Shown in pieces: positions 35,433-44,659 of a stretch of 64,000 bases of DNA (positions within the stretch are counted from its first letter, which is position 1; every line of letters starts with the position of its first letter). Source of the DNA: Stygiolobus sp037389425 (GTDB lineage: Archaea; Thermoproteota; Thermoprotei_A; Sulfolobales; Sulfolobaceae); the NCBI RefSeq assembly GCF_037389425.1, contig NZ_JBBHKR010000041.1, positions 13,441 through 77,440 on the forward strand, given 5' to 3'. A program made the position numbers and the translations under genes. A model generated the notes under the pieces. That model saw only the letters and a program-made list of their open reading frames with translations, was not told the DNA's origin and made no database searches.

Positions 35433-35945
35433 TTACATTAACTTTGTTCCGCAATTTAAGCAGAACTTAGCCCCGGGCGGGTTCATATATCCGCACTGGG
35501 GGCATCTTATTTGTGTTTGAGGCATTGGCTGTTGAGGTGTTGGTTGTCCCATTGGTGATTGCATCGTTCCAGGCTGTGGTCCCATTTGCATTCCCATGGG
35601 CATTTGCATGTCAAAGAGACCGTCGTTTATCTGTTTATCTATGTTACCGAATAATCTTCTGTTAATCAATTCTCTACCAATGGGTCCTATATGCTCTTCT
35701 TCTACAATTATGGTGAAATCGTTAGGATAACCCTTAACCCTTACAATTACGGTTTCTACGTGGTGAAAATGTCCTCTTTTTATAGCCCTTATCTCATAAT
35801 CCGCATACTGTGGCATAGTTGGTTGCATCATTCCCATTGATAATTGTTGGACTTGGCTTTCCCAACCTTCGCTTAAGAACATGTTATTTATCTCTTGGAC
35901 TAATAACGGTATATTTACATATCTCCCTGTATATGTTTTTTGCAT
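35433..35945 (-). CDS. Unknown domain + C-terminal zinc ribbon
   Basis: 170 residues: an N-terminal alpha/beta domain (1-112, with 'VNIPLLVQEINNMFLSEGW' and 'FTIIVEEEH'), a Met/Pro/Gln-rich linker (113-145), and a zinc ribbon CPQCGYMNPPGAKFCLNCGTKL (about 148-169; key Cys in two CxxC pairs). Same plan as the split gene at 26361-26920. No membrane helix. Function unknown. Convergent with the peroxiredoxin gene. Confidence 0.65.
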   Translation of the reverse strand: MQKTYTGRYVNIPLLVQEINNMFLSEGWESQVQQLSMGMMQPTMPQYADYEIRAIKRGHFHHVETVIVRVKGYPNDFTIIVEEEHIGPIGRELINRRLFGNIDKQINDGLFDMQMPMGMQMGPQPGTMQSPMGQPTPQQPMPQTQIRCPQCGYMNPPGAKFCLNCGTKLM

Positions 35946-36209
35946 AGTATAACTCTATTTTCACATGATTATATTGGTTGCTGTTATTAGGATTTGGAAA
36001 CGGCATTCTGAGAGGACTTCTTATAAGGTTTAAACTTTTCAACGAGAATTTTTTTAGATAATACATTTGAAATAAAAAATATTCATAAAGTCCAACTAGT
36101 TTATAATTGACGATATCTTAACTGTTTTCTTGTTTGTCGATAAAAAATTAAAAACCTTAAGTGTAAATCTCAGAAATATTTAAAACCAATTTAAGTTTAA
36201 TAGGTGTTG

Positions 36210-37775
36210 ATGCCTAAAAAGATCTGGTTCGATGAAAAGTGCTTAATTAAGTTAACAATAATCTTAAGTTTAACAATTTTTGTAATAGCTTTTTCACATT
36301 CGTCTTCAGCACAAACCACTAGCAATATTACAGCTGAAATTCAATCTTTAAACCAATCCATTTTAGCTTTAGAGAATCACACTGCAGACTATCCTTCTGC
36401 AGCGGTACCATCTTGGCTTGACACCGGAAGTAATGCGTGGATGCTTACGGCGGCTACATTCGTAGGTCTTCAAAGTGTTCCTGGTGTTGCACTCTACTAT
36501 GCAGGCCTTTCTAAGAAGAAGTACGCTGTTAATTCCGCTTTAATGGTGTTTTATGCATTTGCTGCTGTCCTAATAGTTTGGATGATCGCTGGTTATAATG
36601 CAGGTTTCGGTTATCCTGCATTTATTCACGTTGGAAAATACGGTATTATGGGTTATCCGTTACCGGCTTGGTTAGGTAGTTATGAAGCCCACCAGACAGT
36701 CTTCGGACCAGGGGGCGGTCTAGTTGATATACCTACATCGACCTTCATATTTTTCCAGTTTGTCTTCGCTGCTATAACCCCAATATTACTCGCTGGTGGT
36801 ATTATCGAAAGAATGAACTTTAAGGCATGGATGGTGTTTGTACCTCTATGGTCTTTACTTGTTTACAGCCCCGTAGCGTATTGGTTATTCGCAGGAGGTT
36901 GGCTAAACCAGTTAGGGGCTGTAGACTTCAGTGGAGGTTATGTAATTCATGTAGATGCTGGTGTGGGTGCTCTAGCTGCTGCATTAGCTGTAGGTCCTAG
37001 ATTAGCTAGTGAGAGAAAGTTAGAGGCTCACAGTTTACCTTTAGTCTTGGCAGGTGCGGGGCTTATATGGCTAGGATGGGACGGATTTAACGGTGGTGAC
37101 CCCGGAGGAGCTACAATAGATGCTGCGATAGCTGTATTAAACACTAACATAGCTACTGCAGCAAGTGCCATAGCATGGATGCTTATGGATATGAAATTCT
37201 TCAAGAAGCCAACGTTAGTAGGTGCTACTTCAGGTGCAATCACTGGTTTAGTAGCTATAACGTCAGCAGCAGGATACGTGAATGGTTGGGAGGCAATGGC
37301 GATAGGAATTGCGTCTGGAACGGTACCATGGCTTGCCTTATACAAATTAGAGCCTAAACTAAAGGTAGACGACACATTAGGAGTCTTTTCCACACACGGG
37401 ATTGCTGGAATACTTGGTGGTTTACTTACTGGTGTATTTGCAGACCCTAATGTCACACAGTACGTAGATCCAGGCTTAACTGGTGCACTCTATGGTAACT
37501 GGTACCAATTGGCTGTTCAAGCGTTAGGAGTTGCAGTAGTATTTGCATATGACTTCACAATGACGTTCGGTCTGTTGAAACTCATAGGTCTGTTCATACC
37601 GCTTCAAGCCAAACCCACTGAGCTTGCTGTAGGAGATTACGCAATGCACGGTGAGGTGGCATACTCCGAATTATTAGCAACCTTACCTGAGTCTGCTAAA
37701 CAAGAAAAAGAGGAAACAGTAGAAGCGAAAGAAGAAGAAATAGAAGCGAAAGAAGAAGAAAAGGAAAAGAAATAA
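36210..37775 (+). CDS. amt: Ammonium transporter Amt
   Basis: 521 residues from ATG 36210. An N-terminal signal-like helix (8-28) precedes a short outside segment and 11 membrane helices. Family signatures include 'ALYYAGLSKKKYAVNSALMV', 'GGYVIHVDAGVGALAAAL' and 'LGVFSTHGIAGILGGLLTGVF' around the conserved pore His. The C-terminus has a long charged tail of EAKEEE-type repeats absent from most Amt proteins. It takes up ammonium. Amt is usually paired with a PII gene (glnK), and none is next to it. Confidence 0.92.
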   Translation: MPKKIWFDEKCLIKLTIILSLTIFVIAFSHSSSAQTTSNITAEIQSLNQSILALENHTADYPSAAVPSWLDTGSNAWMLTAATFVGLQSVPGVALYYAGLSKKKYAVNSALMVFYAFAAVLIVWMIAGYNAGFGYPAFIHVGKYGIMGYPLPAWLGSYEAHQTVFGPGGGLVDIPTSTFIFFQFVFAAITPILLAGGIIERMNFKAWMVFVPLWSLLVYSPVAYWLFAGGWLNQLGAVDFSGGYVIHVDAGVGALAAALAVGPRLASERKLEAHSLPLVLAGAGLIWLGWDGFNGGDPGGATIDAAIAVLNTNIATAASAIAWMLMDMKFFKKPTLVGATSGAITGLVAITSAAGYVNGWEAMAIGIASGTVPWLALYKLEPKLKVDDTLGVFSTHGIAGILGGLLTGVFADPNVTQYVDPGLTGALYGNWYQLAVQALGVAVVFAYDFTMTFGLLKLIGLFIPLQAKPTELAVGDYAMHGEVAYSELLATLPESAKQEKEETVEAKEEEIEAKEEEKEKK

Positions 37776-37929
37776 GTTAGTGTTAGATAATTTAAGTAAA
37801 AATATAGTAATTAAAATTAAATAAATAATAACAACAAATCTTTTTAAGACCTTATCTGTTTTCTATTATATCTATTTGTGCTTTGCTTTATTACTTTAGA
37901 TTTTTAGGTTTAGGCATATTAGTTATACT

Positions 37930-39312
37930 ATGGAGTATTTGCTACGAAATTTTTCAACCTTTAAGGAGATAGAGCTCAGATACCAATCTAATTCTTATCT
38001 TAATATAGCGATAGTTAATGGAAAACCTAGTGGTCTTTACAAATGGTCTAAAAGAGGGTACAGTGTTAGGGCTTTTGACGGTTCATCTCTTCTATTCTCT
38101 TCTTCACCTACTCCTGAAGGTCTAGAACTAAAAGGTTTACGGTTTAGGAGTTGGGAGAAAGGAATTTCTTCTGATAAAAGGGTTGGCGGAGAGTATTCAG
38201 TAAAAGAGAAAATAAAATTAGACAACATATCGACTGAAGAGAAGGTCAAACTCTTAATAGACCTCTCTAAATTAATCTACTCAGATAAGAACCTTAAGTC
38301 TAAGGTTGTCTCAGTTAATTTCTATTACACGGAGTCAAAGGAGGAAAAGGAGATAATGTTTGAGGACGGTGTTAAAGTAAAGGGTTATGTGCCTAGGGTC
38401 AGTCTGTACTTTTCTATAACGTTGAAGAACGGCGAAAGATCCGCGACTATTGCTAATGGAGATCTAGGAGGTAGCGGAGGGTTTGAAATCGTTAAAAATT
38501 GGAACCTTGAGGAATTCCTCCTGAGCACTTTGGAGTCAGTTGATAGAGTTCTGGAAAAAGGAAAAGCGGTAACGCCAAGTAGAAAAGACGTAATCCTGAG
38601 TAATCAGTTAGCGGGGATAATTGTCCATGAGTCCGTAGGTCATCCCTTCGAAGCGGACAGGATTTTAGGGAGGGAGGGAGCACAAGCTGGGCTGAGTTAT
38701 TTAGTAGGGAAGAATTTCGGAGAGAAGATAGCTAGCGATAAAGTCACTGTAATAGACGATCCTACGATCTACGGTAGTTCTGGTTACTACCTTATAGATG
38801 ACGAGGGGATAGAAGCAAGACCTAAATATCTCATAAAGGAAGGAGTAATTAATGAGCTTCTTCAGGATAGGTTCTCTGCTTATAAGTTCGGTGTTAACAG
38901 TAACGGATCTGCAAGGGCTTCAGCGTATGACAGAGAACCCCTAGTAAGGATGTCGAATACGTTCTTTAAACCTGGCGACTTTACTTTTGAGGAGTTGATA
39001 GAGGACGTAAAGGATGGGGTTTACTTCAAATCTTATATGGAGTGGAATATTGATGATTTGAGGGTAGGGGAGAGATACGTAGGGCTTGAGGCTTATGAGA
39101 TTAAAAACGGGGAGATTGGGGAGCCACTTCTCTTCCCCGTTTTAGAGACTACTACTTTTGAGCTTCTGTCTTCGATAGACGCGGTGGACAATACTCTCTC
39201 CTTTTATAGAGGGACTTGTGGGAAAGGGGACCCTGATCAACCGATCCCCGTGTGGTTTGGTGGACCTAACATGAGGGCGAGGAATATAACCGTAAAGGTA
39301 AGGGGTGAGTAA
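37930..39312 (+). CDS. tldD: TldD-family metallopeptidase subunit
   Basis: 460 residues. The zinc-binding 'VHESVGHPFEADRI' contains the HExxxH motif of active TldD. C-terminal 'GTCGKGDPDQPIPVWFGGP' is also conserved. TldD and TldE form a heterodimer that degrades unfolded or modified peptides. The partner gene follows after 2 bp, so they are one operon. Confidence 0.92.
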   Translation: MEYLLRNFSTFKEIELRYQSNSYLNIAIVNGKPSGLYKWSKRGYSVRAFDGSSLLFSSSPTPEGLELKGLRFRSWEKGISSDKRVGGEYSVKEKIKLDNISTEEKVKLLIDLSKLIYSDKNLKSKVVSVNFYYTESKEEKEIMFEDGVKVKGYVPRVSLYFSITLKNGERSATIANGDLGGSGGFEIVKNWNLEEFLLSTLESVDRVLEKGKAVTPSRKDVILSNQLAGIIVHESVGHPFEADRILGREGAQAGLSYLVGKNFGEKIASDKVTVIDDPTIYGSSGYYLIDDEGIEARPKYLIKEGVINELLQDRFSAYKFGVNSNGSARASAYDREPLVRMSNTFFKPGDFTFEELIEDVKDGVYFKSYMEWNIDDLRVGERYVGLEAYEIKNGEIGEPLLFPVLETTTFELLSSIDAVDNTLSFYRGTCGKGDPDQPIPVWFGGPNMRARNITVKVRGE

Positions 39313-39314
39313 CC

Positions 39315-40589
39315 GTGGAACTGGAGAAAATACTTGACGGTCTTAAGGGATTTGACAGTGTAATAATAAAGAAAGTTAAGACTAAGAGGTTAATTGTAAA
39401 GTTTGTTTTAAGCGAAATAGCGGAAGTCCAGAGGTTAAATGAAGTTGAATATTCTGTCTCTGTAGTCAAAGGTAAGAGATTTTACTCCTATACTTTCTCT
39501 GGAGAGGAAGAACTGGATAAGATAATTACGGGAGTAAAAGAGGGATTTAATTACACTGTTGAGAGCGATATAGTCCCGCAATTGACTGAAAACGATGGTG
39601 AAGTGAAAGTAAAAGAGGATAACGCTGAGTTAAGGTCTGTGATAGAAGGACAAGACGTAAGTTTTATAGATTCAGTGTTGGCGAAGTCAGAGTTTCCGAG
39701 TTCTGGGATAGTGAACGTTTATGAGACGACGACTGAGCTTATGACGAACAAGGGGTTTAAAGGAACGGAGACCAGAATAAGGGCTGACGGTTATGCGAGG
39801 TCTTTTAACGGTGAGTATAGCGGTCAGTGGGCATTTTTCTCTGATTCGCTTAAGGAGTTTAACGAAACCCTGAAAAAGGCTAATGAGTTCGCTTCAATAA
39901 CTGGTAAAGTGAGGATAGACGACGGAAAGTATAACGTTGTTCTCTCACCTCTGGTGGTGGCTAATTTCATGGTGTTCTTTGCTGACTTCGCTTCAGCTTT
40001 CAGCGTAATGACAGCGTCATCCTTCCTCGCTAAATATAAAAAGGGTGAGAAAGTAGCCAGTGAACTTCTCACAATATCCGACGTCCCCAGAAAGGGTAGG
40101 ATTGCAGAATTCGATGATGAGGCTACCTATACCAGAGATAAGGAGATAATTAAGGACGGGGTATTTAATTCGCTGTTGTTTAACAATGAGTTAGCCCAGA
40201 TTTTCGGAGAAAAGAGTACCGGTAATGCAGGGTTAATATATCCCATTGCTTATTCTTTCGAGATTAACTCGGGAGACCAATCTCTGGACTCGTTATTGGC
40301 GAGTAGCAAAGAAGTGATATTTCTTAATAACAATTGGTATACCAGGTTTCAGAACTATTATGAAGGAACATTTTCAACTGTAGGCAGGGATGCAATAGTA
40401 TATTATAAGGAAGGTAAACCGCAAGGTGTTGCTGGTAGAATAAGAATATCTGACTCCTTCCCTAACTTGATGAAGAATGTCAAAGGACTCGGAAAGGATA
40501 AATATAGTGTGAGGTGGTGGGACGCACCTATACCTACTATCTCGCCGTATGTGTATGTAGATGGTGTTAACATAACTAAAGCTTGGTAA
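39315..40589 (+). CDS. tldE: TldE/PmbA-family partner subunit
   Basis: 424 residues starting at GTG 39315. It has the PmbA/TldE beta-rich core ('YNVVLSPLVVANFMVFFADF', 'YEGTFSTVGRDAIVYYKEG') but no HExxxH motif, as expected for the non-catalytic partner. Translationally coupled to tldD. Transcription probably ends in the AT-rich sequence after 40600. Confidence 0.9.
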   Translation: MELEKILDGLKGFDSVIIKKVKTKRLIVKFVLSEIAEVQRLNEVEYSVSVVKGKRFYSYTFSGEEELDKIITGVKEGFNYTVESDIVPQLTENDGEVKVKEDNAELRSVIEGQDVSFIDSVLAKSEFPSSGIVNVYETTTELMTNKGFKGTETRIRADGYARSFNGEYSGQWAFFSDSLKEFNETLKKANEFASITGKVRIDDGKYNVVLSPLVVANFMVFFADFASAFSVMTASSFLAKYKKGEKVASELLTISDVPRKGRIAEFDDEATYTRDKEIIKDGVFNSLLFNNELAQIFGEKSTGNAGLIYPIAYSFEINSGDQSLDSLLASSKEVIFLNNNWYTRFQNYYEGTFSTVGRDAIVYYKEGKPQGVAGRIRISDSFPNLMKNVKGLGKDKYSVRWWDAPIPTISPYVYVDGVNITKAW

Positions 40590-40691
40590 AGGTGGAATTA
40601 GCGTCCTATTTCTATTTTTTAAAATTTTAAGCTAAGAAGAAATTCTACTTATTTACTTGCTATTTTATATTTATTGAGTGGTAACTTATTG

Positions 40692-40935
40692 TTATTGACA
40701 TTAATTCTTTCCATTTTGACTCTTCAGACTATTTAAAGCGAAGAATAGCAGGAAGAAAGTAGAGAATGTAGCTTATTCTGAGCTTTATAACTTGAGTTTA
40801 CCTACGCAATCTTTGTTTGATGAACTAAAAGATAGGGACTTCGTTACGACGTTATTGGGATTACAAAAAGTAGAAGATAACATGTATATAATTCCTTTTC
40901 TAGCATTACTTAATTACCCATGCCTAAACATATAG
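40692..40935 (+). pseudogene. Frameshifted coding relic, unknown
   Basis: From about 40692 one frame reads 'IDINSFHFDSSDYLKRRIAG' to a TAG near 40763; from about 40740 a second frame reads 'KKVENVAYSELYNLSLP' then 'TQSLFDELKDRDFVTTLLGL' to a TAG at 40933-40935. The two parts look like consecutive pieces of one protein separated by a frame change, with no good start codon. Family not recognised. The end overlaps the convergent metallophosphoesterase gene. Confidence 0.35.
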
Positions 40936-41894
40936 GTCTTTACTTTGTCTCCCTCAAGTACTAGGTACAAGGAGTGAAGAATTCCCTCGCTGTATTCACT
41001 ACCTGGGTTAAATATCATAGTCCTGCCCAATTTATCGAAGCCCTTAGACTCATGAATGTGACCGTGGAGCCCAACTAACGGTTGATATTCCTCGATTATT
41101 CTTCTAACACTTATAGAACCTACATGAGTAAACACGATCTCTCCTCCCTTTACTACTGGTTTCAGATTCGAGTCGAGTAACGGCGCGTTGTCAAGATGAG
41201 TATTATAAGGGGGAGCATGAAGGTTATATATTGCCTTGCTCTGGTCTTTTATCTTATCAGCCATTTCCTTCAAGTCTTTATATAACGAGTTCTCGTCCTT
41301 CTCTCTTGGTGTTTTCCAAGGTGTAGGGTTTACATAACCGTACGAGATCATCTCATGTCCTCCTATGTCGATTATTTCTCCTTCGCATCTCTTCATTATA
41401 TCAGACTCCTCTATTACTCGAAATAAATATTCTGGATCATCATTCCCTAGGTTCACATAAATAGGAATGTTAGCCCCTTTGAGCTTTTCCTCCGCAATCT
41501 TCATCCAACCTCTCACAACACTCTCCATAGCCTCCTTAAACTTCTGGTTTACGAGGTCTTTATTATACTGCATTTCCTCGTACTCTTTTTCACTAACTAT
41601 AGTGTAATATTCCCCTCTCTTTCTAATTTCCTCTGTTAATTGTGCTAAACCTTCTTTTCCTACCTCTTTTTCTTCTATTCTGTATTTGCCGTTTCCAAGG
41701 TCAACAATTGCGTAAAGCGCTTTTCCTGCCAGATCTCCGCCAATTATAAAGGCGTCAACTTTGAATTGGAGTCCGGCGTTGAGAAACTTTTTGAATACAA
41801 TATCGGAACCGTGAATGTCACTTGTAAATAATATTTTAACTTGGCTGCTTTTCTTGTCAATGGTCTTATCAGAATTCCTCCTAAACAGACCCAC
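40914..41894 (-). CDS. Calcineurin-like metallophosphoesterase
   Basis: 326 residues with the metal-binding motifs in order: 'FTSDIHGSDIVF' (D-x-H), 'GGDLAGK' (GD), 'VNLGNDDPEYLF' (GND in place of GNH), 'IYNLHAPPYNTHLD' and 'GLHGHIHESKG' (GHxH). The region 75-135 is an inserted helical segment. Substrate unknown; some archaeal relatives are nucleotide or phospholipid phosphodiesterases. Confidence 0.85.
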   Translation of the reverse strand: MGLFRRNSDKTIDKKSSQVKILFTSDIHGSDIVFKKFLNAGLQFKVDAFIIGGDLAGKALYAIVDLGNGKYRIEEKEVGKEGLAQLTEEIRKRGEYYTIVSEKEYEEMQYNKDLVNQKFKEAMESVVRGWMKIAEEKLKGANIPIYVNLGNDDPEYLFRVIEESDIMKRCEGEIIDIGGHEMISYGYVNPTPWKTPREKDENSLYKDLKEMADKIKDQSKAIYNLHAPPYNTHLDNAPLLDSNLKPVVKGGEIVFTHVGSISVRRIIEEYQPLVGLHGHIHESKGFDKLGRTMIFNPGSEYSEGILHSLYLVLEGDKVKTYMFRHG

Positions 41895-42238
41895 GAGTTG
41901 ACTATTTGTTTGTTAGTTTTTAAAGTTGTCCTATTAAAGGTTTTATGTTTCAGGATTCGTCTTAACTGCCTCAGGTCTACTACTTTTAATTCCTTCTGTT
42001 AATGGACATTTCTCACTAAATTTTCATAAACAATTAATAATGCTACGGGAGAGCCATAGATCACTTATTTCCGTTTTACGTTAAGTCTGCAAATCGTGGA
42101 GTTTGAAGTATAACTCGAATATAACTATCTTAGCTCCACACTGTGGGTTTCGTTAAAGTAAAATTTGGCTTAAATTCGTGTCACTATCATGAACTAGTTA
42201 TTATGTAATTAAGTAAATAAATATTAAACCGTGATTCA
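41895..42238. other. Intergenic between divergent genes
   Basis: 340 bp separating two divergent starts (41894 minus, 42239 plus). AT-rich near each end as expected for promoters; 'AAATAAATATTAAACC' precedes the + gene. No gene, RNA or repeat recognised in the middle. Confidence 0.3.
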
Positions 42239-43144
42239 ATGAGTACATGCGTGGATAAGTACATACTTAAATTTCTAAAGAACACATCAGGAACGATAGA
42301 AGCCATAACTAAAGCTCCACCTAGCGACGAGTCCTTCAGGAAATTAATAAAGAGAATAATTATTGACGAAAGTGAGAGACTGAATAGCGTTCTATTCGGT
42401 GATGACATGGTTACCGCCATGAAGGCTGGGTACAAGACCGCGATACTCGGTTATCTCCACTCTGCTGAGGAAAATAACAGGTTTCTTATAGAGAGGGCCT
42501 CTCTTTCGGTCTTTGTGAAAAATACTACCGAGGCTTACAAAAGAGCGTTGGAGAGAAGGGAGTGGCACAAACTAGTCGATGACGGTTTTATAATTAGGTC
42601 TGGAGGAGAAGGATTAACTAGGATAAGGAAGTTCACTGGAGGCAGGGAGGTCAACGGTATAACTATCTATTTTGCCGGGAAACCTGTGTGTGAAAAACAT
42701 TTGAAATGGGATGGATATTCGCTTTCAATCCATGAATTGTATAAAGAACTAGGTTTTAAGAAAAAGAAGGGCAAGGAGGATATAAAGTGTAAATACTGTA
42801 AACAAGAGGCTAAGTATTTCACGTTGGCAATGCCTAAAGCTAGTGCGTTAATAGCTCTAGCTTGCGAAACGGTAGGCAAGAAACCTAACTCCCTCCTCAA
42901 GATTTACGCTAATTTGTCACGAGTTTTACACCCTTACGGGTTTACGGATTTGCCCAAAGAGAAAGTTTTTACCGTGTGGGCTAGGGATCTTTTAATGATA
43001 TTGTTAGAAATCAATCAACTCCTTTTCCCTTGCGACTTCAAACATAGCACCGGAAGCGGTAATAACGGGAAGTCTGCCTTCCATTTCCTGAAGTATTGGA
43101 AGAGTAGAAAGAATGGTACAAGCGATGTAAACGGCATCAGCTGA
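42239..43144 (+). CDS. Archaeal conserved protein with zinc motif
   Basis: 301 residues as read. The body is helical, with a metal-binding region 'VCEKH' followed by 'IKCKYCKQEAKYF' at about 150-195. It resembles an archaeal family of unknown function (possibly DUF2192). The last about 45 residues lie antisense to the next gene (141-bp overlap) and look like a chance read-through, so the ancestral stop was probably near 'LLMILLEIN' (about 43015). Confidence 0.6.
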   Translation: MSTCVDKYILKFLKNTSGTIEAITKAPPSDESFRKLIKRIIIDESERLNSVLFGDDMVTAMKAGYKTAILGYLHSAEENNRFLIERASLSVFVKNTTEAYKRALERREWHKLVDDGFIIRSGGEGLTRIRKFTGGREVNGITIYFAGKPVCEKHLKWDGYSLSIHELYKELGFKKKKGKEDIKCKYCKQEAKYFTLAMPKASALIALACETVGKKPNSLLKIYANLSRVLHPYGFTDLPKEKVFTVWARDLLMILLEINQLLFPCDFKHSTGSGNNGKSAFHFLKYWKSRKNGTSDVNGIS

Positions 43145-43645
43145 AGACTGTTGAGCTACCTTAACTGCTTGTAACGTGAGTTCATGCGGTGTAGAAGCTA
43201 TTTCCTTCCCTCCAGTCCTTCCGAGGGCTATTGAACCAATCACTTCGAATCCGAAATCTTTAAGCCACTTTATTTCGTAGTCATGCCTCCTCTGGTTATA
43301 AGGTGTGACCAAGTAGATTTTTTTAGCTTCTAACTCCCTGAGCCTAGTTATAATCGCTTCTGTTGCGATTATCGTCGGTTTGGAGAAGAACTTCCTCATT
43401 CTTTCCCACTGATTTTTGAAGAAGACTCCGTAAGATCTAGCATAGAAGATCACGTCGCTCTTTTCGACTTCATGTTTGATCTGGCTTAATTCTTTATACA
43501 TCCTTTCCATTTCGTCCTTCCTTATACCGTGCCCGGGGTAGAACTTCATATTAAAGATATTAAACCTCCCGGGGTAGAGGTAATTAACGTCCCTTGGTAA
43601 TGTCGGGTTTTCTTCAGATATTATCAGGGAAGCCGTCTTAGGCAT
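43004..43645 (-). CDS. Asp/Glu racemase or maleate isomerase-like
   Basis: 213 residues. 'VEKSDVIFYARSYGVFF', 'PTIIATEAIITRLRELEAKKIYLVTPYNQRRHDYEIKWLKDFGFEVIG' region and 'SADAVYIACTILSTLPILQEME' match the Asp/Glu/hydantoin racemase and arylmalonate decarboxylase/maleate isomerase superfamily, with a Cys in the second half as catalytic residue; the first-half Cys appears replaced. Its start overlaps the alpha/beta hydrolase gene by 8 bp. Confidence 0.75.
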   Translation of the reverse strand: MPKTASLIISEENPTLPRDVNYLYPGRFNIFNMKFYPGHGIRKDEMERMYKELSQIKHEVEKSDVIFYARSYGVFFKNQWERMRKFFSKPTIIATEAIITRLRELEAKKIYLVTPYNQRRHDYEIKWLKDFGFEVIGSIALGRTGGKEIASTPHELTLQAVKVAQQSSADAVYIACTILSTLPILQEMEGRLPVITASGAMFEVAREKELIDF

Positions 43646-44216
43646 AGTTATTCGCCTTAACCCACTCTGTTATTATCTTCCAGATCTCGTTGTAGTGTTG
43701 TCCTAGAGGCGAATGCTTCATTCCTTTTATTATATATAGTTGACATTTACCTCCGTATTTACGTATCTCATCGCACAAAATAATCGAGTGCTCTTTCAAT
43801 ACTATGTCGTCATTCTCTCCGTGTATTAACAGCGCATTTTTAATTCTGTCAGCGTACTTTAACGGGTACCACTCTAACTCCTCCTCAGGTAAGTTCTTTA
43901 TGTCCTCGTATATCTTACGTTGAATAGTGCCGGGCGGGAATTTCGAAAGGTATTCCTTTTGTTTTCTCCTATCCGAGGGGGCAGAAACAGCTATGGCACT
44001 TTTTCCCTTTAAAGCCGCAGCAATTAGAGCTACTAAGCCTCCTCTAGAATGACCTGCGATTAGGTCAAAGTCGTAAGTTAAAGCTTTTTGAACACCTTCT
44101 TTAGCCTCGATCTCGAACTCAGGTATTATTACTTCTCCGAATTGGTGCAAAGGTTTTGCTAACCATTCTACTTTCTCTGGCGACGATCCTTTACCGTGTA
44201 AGACTAGGGATTTCAT
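43638..44216 (-). CDS. Alpha/beta hydrolase
   Basis: 192 residues. The nucleophile elbow is 'AGHSRGGLVAL', the acid is in 'IHGENDDIV' and the His in 'KGMKHSPLGQ', giving a complete Ser-Asp-His triad. Short length and 'LHGKGSS' oxyanion region fit small cytosolic esterases or dienelactone-hydrolase-like enzymes. Co-translated with the racemase-like gene downstream. Confidence 0.82.
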   Translation of the reverse strand: MKSLVLHGKGSSPEKVEWLAKPLHQFGEVIIPEFEIEAKEGVQKALTYDFDLIAGHSRGGLVALIAAALKGKSAIAVSAPSDRRKQKEYLSKFPPGTIQRKIYEDIKNLPEEELEWYPLKYADRIKNALLIHGENDDIVLKEHSIILCDEIRKYGGKCQLYIIKGMKHSPLGQHYNEIWKIITEWVKANNYA

Positions 44217-44247
44217 AGAGTTTACACTACATCTCGAAATTAAAAAA

Positions 44248-44625
44248 TCAAGTTTTCGACACTCTATCCATGAATTCCTTCTCGTTTACAATAACTCTCT
44301 CGTGAATTCCTTCCCCTATTTTGACGTCTTTATAATATGCTTCGACCTTAAATTTTAACCTCCTCTTGTTTATCTCGATAAGAGTTGATTTCACTCTTAC
44401 TTCGCCCCCTACTGGTGCAGGTGCTAAGTGTTTTATGTCTACGTGATAACCTACAGTAGTCAGTCCTTGTTCCAGGTGTTTTTGAGATAGAGTGAAAGAA
44501 ACGTCTTCCATAAAGCCTATCATACATGGAGTAGAAAGGACATAAACAGCACCGCTAGAGATTGATGATGCAGAATGTTCTGGAAGAACTTTAAATACTT
44601 TTTCTAGTGTCTCTCCTACTTGCAT
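44248..44625 (-). CDS. Hotdog-fold thioesterase (FlK-like)
   Basis: 125 residues. 'VLSTPCMIGFMEDVSF', 'TVGYHVDIKHLAPAPVGGEVRVKS' and 'GIHERVIVNEKEF' match the hotdog thioesterases related to fluoroacetyl-CoA thioesterase. Hydrolyses acyl-CoA; substrate not readable. Same strand as the hydrolase and racemase-like genes, forming a three-gene cluster, and divergent from the 44660 gene. Confidence 0.82.
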   Translation of the reverse strand: MQVGETLEKVFKVLPEHSASSISSGAVYVLSTPCMIGFMEDVSFTLSQKHLEQGLTTVGYHVDIKHLAPAPVGGEVRVKSTLIEINKRRLKFKVEAYYKDVKIGEGIHERVIVNEKEFMDRVSKT

Positions 44626-44659
44626 ACAATATTTATAGTCATTAAGCCAAATATTTTTT

